Origin: Acinetobacter brisouioides
GTDB taxonomy: Bacteria; Pseudomonadota; Gammaproteobacteria; Pseudomonadales; Moraxellaceae
Direction of reading: 5' to 3'
Length of the DNA: 64,000 nt
NCBI RefSeq assembly: GCF_004331075.1
Contig: NZ_SJNX01000007.1
Span: 1 to 64,000, forward strand
The notes under the pieces are model-generated. The model worked only from the letters and a program-made list of their open reading frames with translations, was not told the origin of the DNA and ran no database searches. Positions within the stretch are counted from its first letter, which is position 1; every line of letters begins with the position of its first letter. Shown here in pieces: positions 48,653-57,293 of the stretch. The translations under genes were made by a program, and so were the position numbers.

Positions 48653-50089
48653 TTAACGCAGCAAAGCTTTGGAAATCAATTTGTAAATAGGTTTATTAAA
48701 CGGCGGTAGCACAAATTTTAAACTATAAAGTTTAGGGTTTGACATCATCGAGCGTTCATGTGACAAATTGAAAAAGCCTTCTGGTCCATGATATTTTCCC
48801 ATACCTGATGCACCAATGCCGCCGAAAGGCAAATCATCTTGTGCAACATGGCTGAGAACCATGTTTTGACCAAAGTGTCCTGAGTGGGTTCGTTCAGCGA
48901 CATAATCGGCACGAGCCTGATCAAAGTCGAAGTAGTATAACGCAAGTGGACGCGGTCTGCGATTAATAAAGTCGATGACGTGCTCAATATCTTCATATTC
49001 CATAATTGGCAGAATCGGCCCAAAGATTTCATGCTGCATGAGTTGCATGTCTGTAGTGACGGCTGTGACTAGGGTCGGTGCAATTTTACGCTGGGTGCTG
49101 AGCAGCTCATTTTTTGGATTAATTTCAATCACTTTCGCACCTGAAAGCTGTGCATCTTCCAAATAGCGGTGCAAGCGTAAATATTGCTTGTCATTAATAA
49201 TCGCAGTGTAATCCTGATTATTGGCAATATCGGGATACATGTGTTCTACCGCAATCTTAAAATGCTCTATAAATTCAGCAGTTTTACCTTTAGGCAGAAA
49301 AATATAGTCAGGTGCAACACAGGTTTGTCCTGCATTCCACAATTTTCCTGCAGCAACCCGTAGCGCTACATCTTTCATGTGCATGGAGTTATGCACTAAA
49401 ACAGGCGACTTACCCCCCAATTCCAAAATTACAGGGACTAAATTTTTTGCGGCTGCCTGCATGACGGTTTTACCCACATTGGTTGAGCCAGTAAAAATTA
49501 TTTTGTCAAAAGGCAAATGACTAAACGCATCAGAAATCGCACCGCCACCATTAACAACAGATACCAACTCACAAGGAAAAGCCTCTGACAGGGCTTTGTC
49601 GAGCATTTTTCCAAAATGTGCTGAGGCACTCGAAATTTTGATCATGGCATGATTGCCTGCAGCAAGCGCACAGATCAATGGACCAATCGACAATAGTAAT
49701 GGGTAATTCCACGGTGCAATAATTCCGACAACCCCAAGTGGTTGATATTGCACCCAGCCTTTTGCAGGTTGATGTAGCCAGCTAATATGGCGTTTTTCAG
49801 GTTTCATCCATGCAGTCAGATGTTTACGGTAATAGCGAATCTGTTCAAGGCAGGTGAGAATTTCACCAATACGCGTTTCACCAAATGCGCGATTGCCAAA
49901 ATCCTGACTGATCGCTTCAGCAAATTGGTCTTGATATTTAACCAAAATTGCTTTGAGTCGGTTTAAACGTTCGATCCGATCTTTTGCCGATGGCATTGGA
50001 TAAAGCTGATAGGCTTGTTTTTGCTGTTGTAGAATTTGAATCAGTTGTTGCTCAATAAGCTCAGGAGAGTTTGAGGTCATGGTTTGCAT
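48653..50089 (-). CDS. Aldehyde dehydrogenase (coniferyl-aldehyde dehydrogenase-like)
   Basis: A 478-residue NAD(P)-dependent aldehyde dehydrogenase. It has the cofactor segment APWNYPLLLSIGPLICALAAG, the catalytic Glu in LELGGKSPVLV and the catalytic Cys in WNAGQTCVAPDY. The sequence resembles coniferyl aldehyde dehydrogenases and class-3 fatty-aldehyde dehydrogenases; the C-terminal tail (KFVLPPFNKPIYKLISKALL) is hydrophobic, suggesting membrane contact. ATG 50089 has a perfect AAGGAGG 8 bp upstream. A TetR gene is divergent, and a TetR-like operator sits in its promoter, so local repression is likely. Confidence 0.88.
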   Translation of the reverse strand: MQTMTSNSPELIEQQLIQILQQQKQAYQLYPMPSAKDRIERLNRLKAILVKYQDQFAEAISQDFGNRAFGETRIGEILTCLEQIRYYRKHLTAWMKPEKRHISWLHQPAKGWVQYQPLGVVGIIAPWNYPLLLSIGPLICALAAGNHAMIKISSASAHFGKMLDKALSEAFPCELVSVVNGGGAISDAFSHLPFDKIIFTGSTNVGKTVMQAAAKNLVPVILELGGKSPVLVHNSMHMKDVALRVAAGKLWNAGQTCVAPDYIFLPKGKTAEFIEHFKIAVEHMYPDIANNQDYTAIINDKQYLRLHRYLEDAQLSGAKVIEINPKNELLSTQRKIAPTLVTAVTTDMQLMQHEIFGPILPIMEYEDIEHVIDFINRRPRPLALYYFDFDQARADYVAERTHSGHFGQNMVLSHVAQDDLPFGGIGASGMGKYHGPEGFFNLSHERSMMSNPKLYSLKFVLPPFNKPIYKLISKALLR

Positions 50090-50126
50090 GTGAGATGCCT
50101 CCTTTGCATATTATTGATGAACAATA

Positions 50127-50155
50127 TTTTTAGAGTAAAAACTCTAATCAGTCAA
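50127..50155 (-). promoter_or_regulatory. Aldehyde dehydrogenase promoter with embedded palindrome
   Basis: On the minus strand TTGACT (50150-50155), 17 bp, TAAAAA (50127-50132). Between them lies the perfect dyad TTAGAGT-AAAA-ACTCTAA (50130-50147), which covers the spacer and the edge of the -10. A TetR dimer bound there would block RNA polymerase. Confidence 0.6.
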
Positions 50156-50209
50156 GCGTAGAATTGTGCTAGGCTGTAACGGTTGTTGGGTAAAATTTGG
50201 TTGTAGTGA

Positions 50210-50902
50210 ATGTCTCAAACAAAAACAGTAAAAACGAAACAGCGTATCTTAAATTTGAGTCTGCAATTGTTTAATGAGCGTGGTGAGCGTGCCGTGACCA
50301 CCAATCATATTGCTTCGGCTCTCGAGATGAGTCCTGGTAATTTGTATTATCATTTTCGTAATAAACAGGAAATTATAAAAGCACTGACGGATCAGTATCA
50401 ATGTGAAACCTTGGAGATGTTGGCACTTCCGCAAAACCGCCTAGTCAATGCAGATGATAAGATTCATTATTTTCAGGTGCTGAGCGAGCAACTCTGGCGC
50501 TATCGGTTTTTGCATCGCGATGTGTATCATCTGGCAGAAAATGATGACAATTTTAAGCAGCAGTATGCCCAGTTTGCGCGGCAGGTGATGCATCAAGGAC
50601 AGTGTATTTATCAGGCATTTGTTGATGCTGGACTCATGAAAATGACGACTGTAGAAATTGAGGCGCTCATTGTTAATATCTGGATTGTCTTGACTAACTG
50701 GACGAATTTCCTATTTATGACAGGGCATCTAGATGACCAGAACCAACTCGAAGATAAATGGATCTGGCAGGCACTGCGTCAGATGCTGTTTTTGGAAGGG
50801 CCTTATTTGTTGGGCGAGAGTCGTGCAGCTTATGAAGAATTGCTGACAAGTATTGAACCATCGGATTGGTTTACTCAACTCAAGCTCAAAGTATCGCAAT
50901 AA
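50210..50902 (+). CDS. TetR-family transcriptional regulator
   Basis: A 230-residue TetR regulator. The N-terminal helix-turn-helix (residues 10-55) reads KQRILNLSLQLFNERGERAV, NHIASALEMSPGNLYYHFRN; the C-terminal ligand domain ends by residue 228. It is divergent from the aldehyde dehydrogenase with 120 bp between them, and a perfect 18-bp dyad in that space is a good operator. It probably senses a fatty or aromatic aldehyde or acyl group; the ligand is unknown. Confidence 0.88.
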   Translation: MSQTKTVKTKQRILNLSLQLFNERGERAVTTNHIASALEMSPGNLYYHFRNKQEIIKALTDQYQCETLEMLALPQNRLVNADDKIHYFQVLSEQLWRYRFLHRDVYHLAENDDNFKQQYAQFARQVMHQGQCIYQAFVDAGLMKMTTVEIEALIVNIWIVLTNWTNFLFMTGHLDDQNQLEDKWIWQALRQMLFLEGPYLLGESRAAYEELLTSIEPSDWFTQLKLKVSQ

Positions 50903-50980
50903 AAAGCTATATGTGAATATTCAAAAAAAGAGTATAATATTCGGCTATCTTTTTTGTATGAATAAGTGATATAGAGCAAC

Positions 50981-51847
50981 ATGAACATGACCACTGCCAA
51001 TACTGCACGTTTGCTGATTACTTGCGAAGATAAGCCAGGAATCGTGCAAGCTGTATCGAGTTTTTTGTATCATCAAGGGGCGAACATTACCGCACTTGAC
51101 CAATATGCTACAGAAGCTCAGGGTGGACGTTACTTCATGCGTGTTGAGTTTGAGCTTGATCATTTGCAGAGCCGTCGAGAAACGTTGTTGCAAACGTTTG
51201 CTAGCAATGTAGCGCAGCGTTACGAAATGCAGTGGCGTTTGGCACTGGTCAGCGATGTGAAAAAAGTCGGTATTTTGGTTTCAAAAGTTGATCATGCGCT
51301 ACTTGAGCTGTTATGGCGTCATGCACGTGGTTCATTATCATGTGAAATTACCCAAGTCATTTCCAATCATGAAGATCTTCGTGAAGCTGTCGAAAATTTC
51401 GGTATTCCATTTACTGTGGTAAAAGTGACCAAAGACAATAAAGTCGAGGCGTATGCGCAAATTGACGAATTGATGCAAGGAAATGACTTGCTGGTTCTTG
51501 CACGCTATATGCAGATCTTAAATGAAGATTTTGTCAAAAAATGGCCGATGAAAATTATCAATATTCACCATTCATTCCTACCTGCTTTTGTGGGGGCAAA
51601 CCCTTACAAACAAGCGTATGAAAAAGGTGTGAAACTGATTGGTGCAACAGCACACTATGTGACAGCTGAACTGGATCAAGGGCCGATTATTGAGCAGGAT
51701 GTTGAGCGTGTTGGTCATCAGTATAACGTTGAGCAGTTACGTGAATTGGGCGAAGATGTTGAACGTAATGTGCTTGCCCGTGCAGTAAAATGGCATTTGG
51801 AAGATCGTATTATTGTGGATGGCAACAAAACAGTGGTATTCCAGTAA
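50981..51847 (+). CDS. purU: Formyltetrahydrofolate deformylase
   Basis: Hydrolyses 10-formyl-tetrahydrofolate to formate and tetrahydrofolate, supplying formate for purine synthesis. The 288-residue product has an N-terminal ACT domain (LLITCEDKPGIVQAVSSFLY) and a C-terminal formyltransferase fold with NIHHSFLPAFVGANPYKQAY and the Asp of LDQGPIIEQD. A TATAAT lies at 50933-50938 upstream, with no good -35. The terminator between it and engB follows. Confidence 0.95.
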   Translation: MNMTTANTARLLITCEDKPGIVQAVSSFLYHQGANITALDQYATEAQGGRYFMRVEFELDHLQSRRETLLQTFASNVAQRYEMQWRLALVSDVKKVGILVSKVDHALLELLWRHARGSLSCEITQVISNHEDLREAVENFGIPFTVVKVTKDNKVEAYAQIDELMQGNDLLVLARYMQILNEDFVKKWPMKIINIHHSFLPAFVGANPYKQAYEKGVKLIGATAHYVTAELDQGPIIEQDVERVGHQYNVEQLRELGEDVERNVLARAVKWHLEDRIIVDGNKTVVFQ

Positions 51848-51865
51848 CACAGAATTTTGTTCAAT

Positions 51866-51898
51866 AAAAAAGGCATGTCATGAACATGCCCTTTTTTA
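51866..51898. terminator. purU/engB bidirectional terminator
   Basis: GGCATGT (51872-51878) pairs with ACATGCC (51884-51890), flanked by A and T runs, between convergent genes. Confidence 0.85.
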
Positions 51899-51899
51899 T

Positions 51900-52721
51900 T
51901 TATGGTGTGTCTGATTCTACAATATCTTCGCTATCATCGTCGGCATCATCTATATCTGCATCTGATGCTTCAGGAATGCTATGAATATCAATAACCTGTT
52001 GATTGTCATCTAAGATATAGTGCAAACGTCCCGCCATAACCGATGCCAGTTCTTCAAGACCTTGTTTGTTGAGTGAAGAAAACAGTTGGATGGAAAACTG
52101 TAGTTTCATTTTCTTGAGAGCTTGCTTGACTTCAATCAGTGCTTTACTGGCTGGACCTCGGTTGAGCTTATCCGCTTTGGTCAACAAAATATGAACAAAC
52201 AGTTTACGAGAATGTGCCCACTCCAGCATCATCAAGTCAAAATGTTGTAATGGATGGCGAATATCCATCAACAGAACCAAGCCTTGCAGGCTTTCGCGGT
52301 GAATCAAATAATTTTCTAGCTCTTTTTGCCAAACGCGCTTCATTTCTTCAGGAACGGCAGCATAACCGTAACCTGGTAAGTCTACGAGGCGCTGATTGGG
52401 GTTGCCTAAACTAAAAAAGTTGATCATTTGGGTGCGTCCCGGTTTTTTGGATGCACGCGCCAATTGCTTTTGATTGGTTAAGGCGTTAATTGCACTGGAT
52501 TTTCCAGCGTTAGACCGACCTGCAAATGCAATTTCATAACCTGTATCTTCTACACAAAGTGCGAGTTTAGGTGCACTCATTAAGAATTCGGCTTGGCGTA
52601 ACCAGTTGAGAGACTGCACCGCATAACCTGTGATGGCAGGATCAGGCTGTTTTTCATAGCTAATCTTTTGTTTGGGTGCGAGTCTCGCTTTGGTGTCTTT
52701 AGATTTTGCATAACGATGCAT
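51900..52721 (-). CDS. engB: Ribosome-biogenesis GTPase EngB (YihA/YsxC)
   Basis: GTPase needed for 50S assembly. The 273-residue protein has G1 FAGRSNAGKSSAINALTNQK, G3 DLPGYGYA and G4 LTKADKLNRG. Compared with E. coli YihA (about 210 residues) it has about 38 extra N-terminal residues and a C-terminal acidic tail rich in Asp (DADIDDADDDSEDIVE). The core begins at FLMSAPKLALCVEDTGYEIA. A shorter start could be used; the first ATG is kept provisionally. Confidence 0.92.
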   Translation of the reverse strand: MHRYAKSKDTKARLAPKQKISYEKQPDPAITGYAVQSLNWLRQAEFLMSAPKLALCVEDTGYEIAFAGRSNAGKSSAINALTNQKQLARASKKPGRTQMINFFSLGNPNQRLVDLPGYGYAAVPEEMKRVWQKELENYLIHRESLQGLVLLMDIRHPLQHFDLMMLEWAHSRKLFVHILLTKADKLNRGPASKALIEVKQALKKMKLQFSIQLFSSLNKQGLEELASVMAGRLHYILDDNQQVIDIHSIPEASDADIDDADDDSEDIVESDTP

Positions 52722-52798
52722 AGATAGATTTCACGCGAGATAAAAAATGTCCTGCATAGTATAAAGCAAGCTGCACTGCGGTGCGAATTTTCAGTTTT

Positions 52799-53242
52799 TT
52801 ATAAGTTGAGCAGTGAAATAGGCGAGTGTTCAGCTACGCTATTGGGCGTTGATGTATCGAGAACTTGTCCGAGCGTATAGGCGTTGAGGCTTAAATAAAA
52901 TTGATCTACGGCCTGATCTAGAATGCTTTTCAGACCACATTTAGAGCGTAGTACACAAGGTGGGTTATTGCATTCCACAATATTGACTTCGCCTTGCAAA
53001 ATTTTAACCAAATCGCCAAGGCGGGTGCTGAGAGCATCTGGATTTAGGCGAATACCGCCACCTTTACCGCGAGTGGTAATGATCAATTGCTGCTTTGCCA
53101 TAAAATGCACGATTTTAACCAGATGGTTGGCTGGTACATACAGGCAGTCTGCAAGCTCGGCAATGGTATAGGGGGCTTGGCGGGTTTGCGCAATCGTAAT
53201 CAGAATGCGTAACGCATAATCAGTAAACTTATTTAATTGCAT
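52799..53242 (-). CDS. nsrR: Nitric-oxide-sensing Rrf2-family repressor NsrR
   Basis: A 147-residue Rrf2 regulator with a winged helix (FTDYALRILITIAQTRQAPY, then VPANHLVKIVHFMAKQQLI) and three conserved Cys in ECNNPPCVLRSKCGL that bind a 2Fe-2S or 4Fe-4S cluster sensing NO. The Cys spacing is that of NsrR. It lies 93 bp downstream of a globin gene on the same strand, and an NsrR-type palindrome precedes that gene. Confidence 0.88.
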   Translation of the reverse strand: MQLNKFTDYALRILITIAQTRQAPYTIAELADCLYVPANHLVKIVHFMAKQQLIITTRGKGGGIRLNPDALSTRLGDLVKILQGEVNIVECNNPPCVLRSKCGLKSILDQAVDQFYLSLNAYTLGQVLDTSTPNSVAEHSPISLLNL

Positions 53243-53335
53243 AGGTGGAAGTTGGTAATATTTATGTGCAGATATTAATACTAAAGCAAGAAAAACGAAA
53301 CTTTTGTTAATGACTGCACATAAATCACGACAGAA

Positions 53336-54100
53336 TTAGTCAGCTAAAGGTGCAGATACCTGAACCTGATCGCCGATTTGATAGTTTGCCAATAAGATAT
53401 TAGCAACATCATATTCGCTATGATTTGCTTCAGGACGCACTTCAATATGGTATTCGGTATTGTCTTGTTGTGCCGAAAATTTGAATTGTTGAGGTTGTTC
53501 AATCCCGTGAGCAGGTACTTTTACTTTGACCGAAATATAAGCGCCTGTATGGCCTGAAGTAACAGCATTGCCATCTGTTGGTTTAAGCGTGAAGCGTTTC
53601 CCAGACTCAAGAGCATCAATTGCGGTGATTTCAAAACTACGCCAGCCAGCCCAGCCACCTGTTTGTGTAGCCAGTTGCTCATATTTTTGTTTTTCGACAT
53701 TAATTAAAATATCTGCAAGCTGTAGATATGCCTGTTTCCATGCTTCGATTAACTCAGATTCAAATGGCACATTTAACACTTCGCTAATCGAGTGCAGCAG
53801 ATTTTCACCAACAATCGAGTATTGATCAGCTTGAATGTTGAGGCTGACATGTTTGTTGGTAATATGATCTACGGCTTTGGCAAGAATACTTGGATTTTCA
53901 ATGTGTTCTGCATATGCTAGAACTGCTGCGGCAAGAGCGCGAGGCTGGCGACCAGTGCTTTGATGATCGAGGTTGAAGACATTTTTTAATTCAGGATGGT
54001 TGCCTAGCATGCGTTTATAAAAATATGAGGTTAATGCAACCCCATTTTCACGAAGTACAGGAACGGTAGATTTTACAAGTTCGATATGCTCTGGAGTCAT
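53336..54100 (-). CDS. Shortened flavohaemoglobin-like globin protein
   Basis: A 254-residue protein. Residues 1-140 are a flavohaemoglobin globin: the segments SYFYKRM (Tyr28, distal) and HITNKHVSLNIQADQYSIVG (His84 proximal, Tyr94) align with E. coli Hmp. Residues 148-254 match the start of the Hmp FAD domain (GWAGWRSFEITAIDALESGK), but the FAD-binding RQYS motif is replaced (FKFSAQ) and the protein ends at QVSAPLAD. The NAD domain, and most reductase function, is therefore missing; Hmp has about 396 residues. It may be an NO dioxygenase using an outside reductase, or an NO sensor or store. It is the gene most likely controlled by NsrR. Confidence 0.85.
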   Translation of the reverse strand: MTPEHIELVKSTVPVLRENGVALTSYFYKRMLGNHPELKNVFNLDHQSTGRQPRALAAAVLAYAEHIENPSILAKAVDHITNKHVSLNIQADQYSIVGENLLHSISEVLNVPFESELIEAWKQAYLQLADILINVEKQKYEQLATQTGGWAGWRSFEITAIDALESGKRFTLKPTDGNAVTSGHTGAYISVKVKVPAHGIEQPQQFKFSAQQDNTEYHIEVRPEANHSEYDVANILLANYQIGDQVQVSAPLAD

Positions 54101-54130
54101 GACTAGACCTTTTTATGGTTTTAGCTATTA

Positions 54131-54153
54131 AAGATACCTTTAAAGTATATTTT
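54131..54153. promoter_or_regulatory. NsrR-like operator
   Basis: A 23-bp near-palindrome, AAGATACC...AGTATATTTT with TTTAAA at its centre, 30 bp upstream of the globin start. It agrees with the E. coli NsrR consensus (AAGATGCATTT-A-AAATACATCTT) at 18 of 23 positions by my count. Confidence 0.65.
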
Positions 54154-54322
54154 TAAAAATTAAAAAACAATAGATATTGAAGAAAAATACATAATTTATT
54201 TATGGAATTTTTTTAAACAATTTTGGGTTGATATTATCAATATTTTATGATGATGAAAAGTGAGTAAATTTTAGAACATTCTGCTTGGTTTTTTATCTTG
54301 CTCACCAAGCAGAATATTAAAT

Positions 54323-55507
54323 TTATAGAGCTTGCAAAGCCTGTTCGATGTCCGCAATCAAGTCTTCGCCAGATTCTAGCCCGATACAGAAACGAACTAA
54401 GAAACCTTTTGCGAGATGTGTTTGTTGTAAGCTACGCATTTCAGTTAAGTCGTACAGCATGACGAGGCTAACGGGGCTACCCCAACTAAATCCGAGCTTA
54501 AACAGTTGTAGAGCATCACAGAAGCGTCGTATGGATTCAAGCGTGTAATTTTCTTGAAAGATTATACTGACTAAGCCTGCACTTTGCTGACTTGAGCAAA
54601 CTTGCTGCCAATATTGATATCCAGGTGATAATGCGTCACTTGGATGAAGGACTTGTTGAAACTGGGGTTGTTGCTTTAACCAGTGTAGAATTTCTTGGGC
54701 GCTATGCGATTGCTGTTCATAACGCAGTTGCATGTGTGCAAGGCTGCGCTGAATTTGCGCGCAGTCATCTCCGGAAACAGCAATCCCTTGAGTTGCATGC
54801 ATCTGTAATAATTTTAGGTGTAGCTTATGCTCTTGTGTCACCACACTGCCCATTAAAATATCACCACCACCACTTGGGTATTTAGTGAGTGCATGCACGC
54901 TGATATCGACAGCCAAATGCTCATCGGAAAAATCAAAGGCATTAAACGCCAATCCAGCACCCCAAGTATTATCAAGTACAGTCGTGATTTGATGTTGTTT
55001 GGCTTTTTTAACGAGATTAATTAAGTCTGGAAACTCTAAAGTGACTGAGCCTGCGGCTTCCAACCATAAGAGTTTTGCTTGGGGGGAGGGCTGAAAACTG
55101 TGATGGTCAAGAGGATCATATACTTGGACGACAACACCAAAACTTTGTTGTAAATAGCGTAAATGCGCCATGCCTGGGCCATAAATATTATCAGGGACCC
55201 AAACCTCATCGCCCGATTGCAATAGCGCAGAATTCACCAAATTAATCGCAGATAAACCACTTGGCGCTAGCAAACAATAATTGCCGTTTTCTAGCTGTGC
55301 AATTTTATCGGCAAGCGTGTAGGTGGTTGGGGTGCCATGTGTCCCGTAACTATAATCGTAACGGTCGCTCCAGTGTCGATCAAAGAGCTTAGTGGTATTT
55401 TCAAAAATAATGGTTGATGCGCGATAAAGGGGAGGTTGAATGGTTTCAATATATTGTGGTGCTAATCTTGGTGCGTGAATCCGCTCGGTTTGTGAAGATT
55501 TTTTCAA
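54323..55507 (-). CDS. Cystathionine beta-lyase-type PLP enzyme
   Basis: A 394-residue Cys/Met-metabolism aminotransferase-fold enzyme. The PLP Lys is in VHALTKYPSGGGDILMGSVV, the Asp for the pyridine ring in VLDNTWGAGLAFNAF, and the substrate-binding Tyr/Arg segment is DRYDYSYGTHGTPTTYTLAD. It matches MetC-type cystathionine beta-lyases (cleaving cystathionine to homocysteine), although related gamma-lyases look alike. It is divergent from the amidotransferase gene. Confidence 0.87.
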   Translation of the reverse strand: MKKSSQTERIHAPRLAPQYIETIQPPLYRASTIIFENTTKLFDRHWSDRYDYSYGTHGTPTTYTLADKIAQLENGNYCLLAPSGLSAINLVNSALLQSGDEVWVPDNIYGPGMAHLRYLQQSFGVVVQVYDPLDHHSFQPSPQAKLLWLEAAGSVTLEFPDLINLVKKAKQHQITTVLDNTWGAGLAFNAFDFSDEHLAVDISVHALTKYPSGGGDILMGSVVTQEHKLHLKLLQMHATQGIAVSGDDCAQIQRSLAHMQLRYEQQSHSAQEILHWLKQQPQFQQVLHPSDALSPGYQYWQQVCSSQQSAGLVSIIFQENYTLESIRRFCDALQLFKLGFSWGSPVSLVMLYDLTEMRSLQQTHLAKGFLVRFCIGLESGEDLIADIEQALQAL

Positions 55508-55667
55508 AGTTCATACTCTGCAAAGCAAAAGGCTGATATTAATTTAAGCGATTCACACATAAAAAATAATAGAAATAAAAAAAATTCAAAAACTCTAGTT
55601 TTTTCTAAAAGTTGGCGTCATTTTTGCTAATTAAAGCTTAATCATTGCAATTATAGGATAATAATGC

Positions 55668-56399
55668 ATGAAAGCAGGTTTAAAAGTTCATTACTTTCAG
55701 CATATTGCAGGAGAGGGGTTTGGGAGTTGTTATAATTTTTTAAAAGCTCATCAAGCTAAAATCACTGCGACCGAATTTTTTGCCTTACCTGGCGACACCT
55801 TGCTAGAAATTGAAGCGCTGCCTCAAATTGAAGATGTGGATTTACTGATTATTATGGGCGGGGAGATGAGTGTCAATGATGAGGTAAATTACCCATGGTT
55901 AAAGTTGGAAAAACGCTGGATTCGGCGCTATTTAGCAACAGGCAGACCTGCTATAGGGTTGTGTTTGGGAGGGCAGCTCATTGCCAATGCTTTGGGGGCA
56001 GGGGTGAGTCGCCACGTGCAAAAAGAATTGGGTTGGACGACAGTTTATCGTATTAATAATGTGCCCAAGCATTGTTTTGAACTTCCAAAAGAATTTAATG
56101 TATTACAATGGCATAGTGAAACTTTTGACCTTCCGAAAGGGGCAATCCATTTGGCGGAAAACCCTGCTTGCCGCAATCAAATGTATCAAATTAACAATAA
56201 TATTTTAGGGTTTCAGTTTCATCCTGAGATGACGCCTGAAGTTTTACAAAAATTCCTAGATGATGATGACAAAATTGCCATTTTTGATGGTGAACAAATT
56301 CAGCATATTGACCATTTAAGAAAATCCCCATTGCACTATTTTTTACAGGGCAATGATTTACTGAATCGGGCGATTGAATTTGTATTAAAAACTGCTTAG
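55668..56399 (+). CDS. Class I glutamine amidotransferase domain protein
   Basis: A 243-residue stand-alone glutamine amidotransferase: nucleophile Cys in AIGLCLGGQLIANALG, and His and Glu in GFQFHPEMTPEVL. It resembles YfiT- or GuaA-type GMP synthase-like domains that work without a fused synthase. The ammonia acceptor is unknown. It is divergent from the cystathionine lyase gene. Confidence 0.85.
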   Translation: MKAGLKVHYFQHIAGEGFGSCYNFLKAHQAKITATEFFALPGDTLLEIEALPQIEDVDLLIIMGGEMSVNDEVNYPWLKLEKRWIRRYLATGRPAIGLCLGGQLIANALGAGVSRHVQKELGWTTVYRINNVPKHCFELPKEFNVLQWHSETFDLPKGAIHLAENPACRNQMYQINNNILGFQFHPEMTPEVLQKFLDDDDKIAIFDGEQIQHIDHLRKSPLHYFLQGNDLLNRAIEFVLKTA

Positions 56400-56726
56400 T
56401 GCAATCTAGAATGATCAGCCTGAATATGAAAAAGTAAATCTACGCATAATTATTGACGGGATTGATAAGCACTCATTGTTATCATTAGGGATTGCTGGTC
56501 TATACATAAAAACTCATAATTTTTTAAAAATGAACATGTGCTTTGATACTTAGAATTTTTAAGAACAGACTTCTACTTATGCCGGTGCATATTGTTGGAG
56601 AGGTGTAAAATGTGAGGGTTGAAATTTAGTCACTCATCAGACATCTTTGTTGTTGCATCATTTTAGCTTACGATACAACGGGTTGGTGAAATATCGATAG
56701 ACCTCAAAAATATATGCAAAAGATAT
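56400..56726. other. Non-coding stretch before the S10 operon promoter
   Basis: About 330 bp with no convincing gene. A GGAGAGGTG ribosome-like site at about 56601 is followed by ATG-TGA only. AT-rich; no inverted repeat with a T-run. Confidence 0.5.
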
Positions 56727-56755
56727 TTGCGTAATGATTGAACAGTGGTTATAAT
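56727..56755 (+). promoter_or_regulatory. S10 operon promoter
   Basis: TTGCGT (56727-56732), 17 bp, TATAAT (56750-56755): a near-consensus sigma-70 promoter. Transcription would start near 56762, giving a leader of about 160 nt before rpsJ. Confidence 0.7.
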
Positions 56756-56761
56756 AAGCGA

Positions 56762-56920
56762 CCTCTCAAAAAGAGAGTGGTTGTTGAAAAATATAACCAA
56801 ATCGTAACAGTCGTGGCATCGATCATGACCTTAGTGATTTTCACTGCCCTTGACACTTGCCCTTGTAGGTGAGATGCGTCATGGGTGATTCTTTATATAT
56901 TTGGCTTGGAGTTAACTGGT
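56762..56920 (+). promoter_or_regulatory. S10 operon leader
   Basis: The leader has hairpins CTCTC/GAGAG (56763-56777), AGTGA/TCACT (56833-56845) inside a longer CATGAC/GTCATG pairing (56824-56829 with 56878-56883), and a final GGAG before rpsJ. In E. coli, ribosomal protein L4 controls this operon by binding the S10 leader. Whether this leader does so cannot be told by eye. Confidence 0.45.
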
Positions 56921-57232
56921 ATGTCTAACCAGAGAATTCGTATCCGTCTTAAGTCTTTTGATCATCGTTTAATTGATCAGTCAGCTCAAGAAATCGTAGA
57001 AACTGCAAAACGTACTGGCGCACAAGTGTGTGGTCCAATCCCGATGCCAACTCGCATCGAACGTTTTAACGTTCTAACATCACCACACGTTAACAAAGAT
57101 GCGCGTGACCAATACGAGATTCGTACTTACAAACGTTTGATCGATATCGTTCAACCTACAGATAAAACTGTTGATGCGTTGATGAAATTGGATCTTGCAG
57201 CTGGTGTTGATGTTCAGATCGCATTGGGTTAA
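56921..57232 (+). CDS. rpsJ: 30S ribosomal protein S10
   Basis: A 103-residue S10 ([20 protein letters not shown]), full family length; first gene of the S10 operon and also NusE, a transcription antitermination partner. ATG 56921 begins the conserved N-terminus; an upstream ATG at 56885 adds unrelated residues. Confidence 0.98.
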
Positions 57233-57293
57233 GGCTTTCGGGTTAATTAACACTCTCAAGTTAATTAGGCCGCTTTTTTAGAGGTTTATGCAC

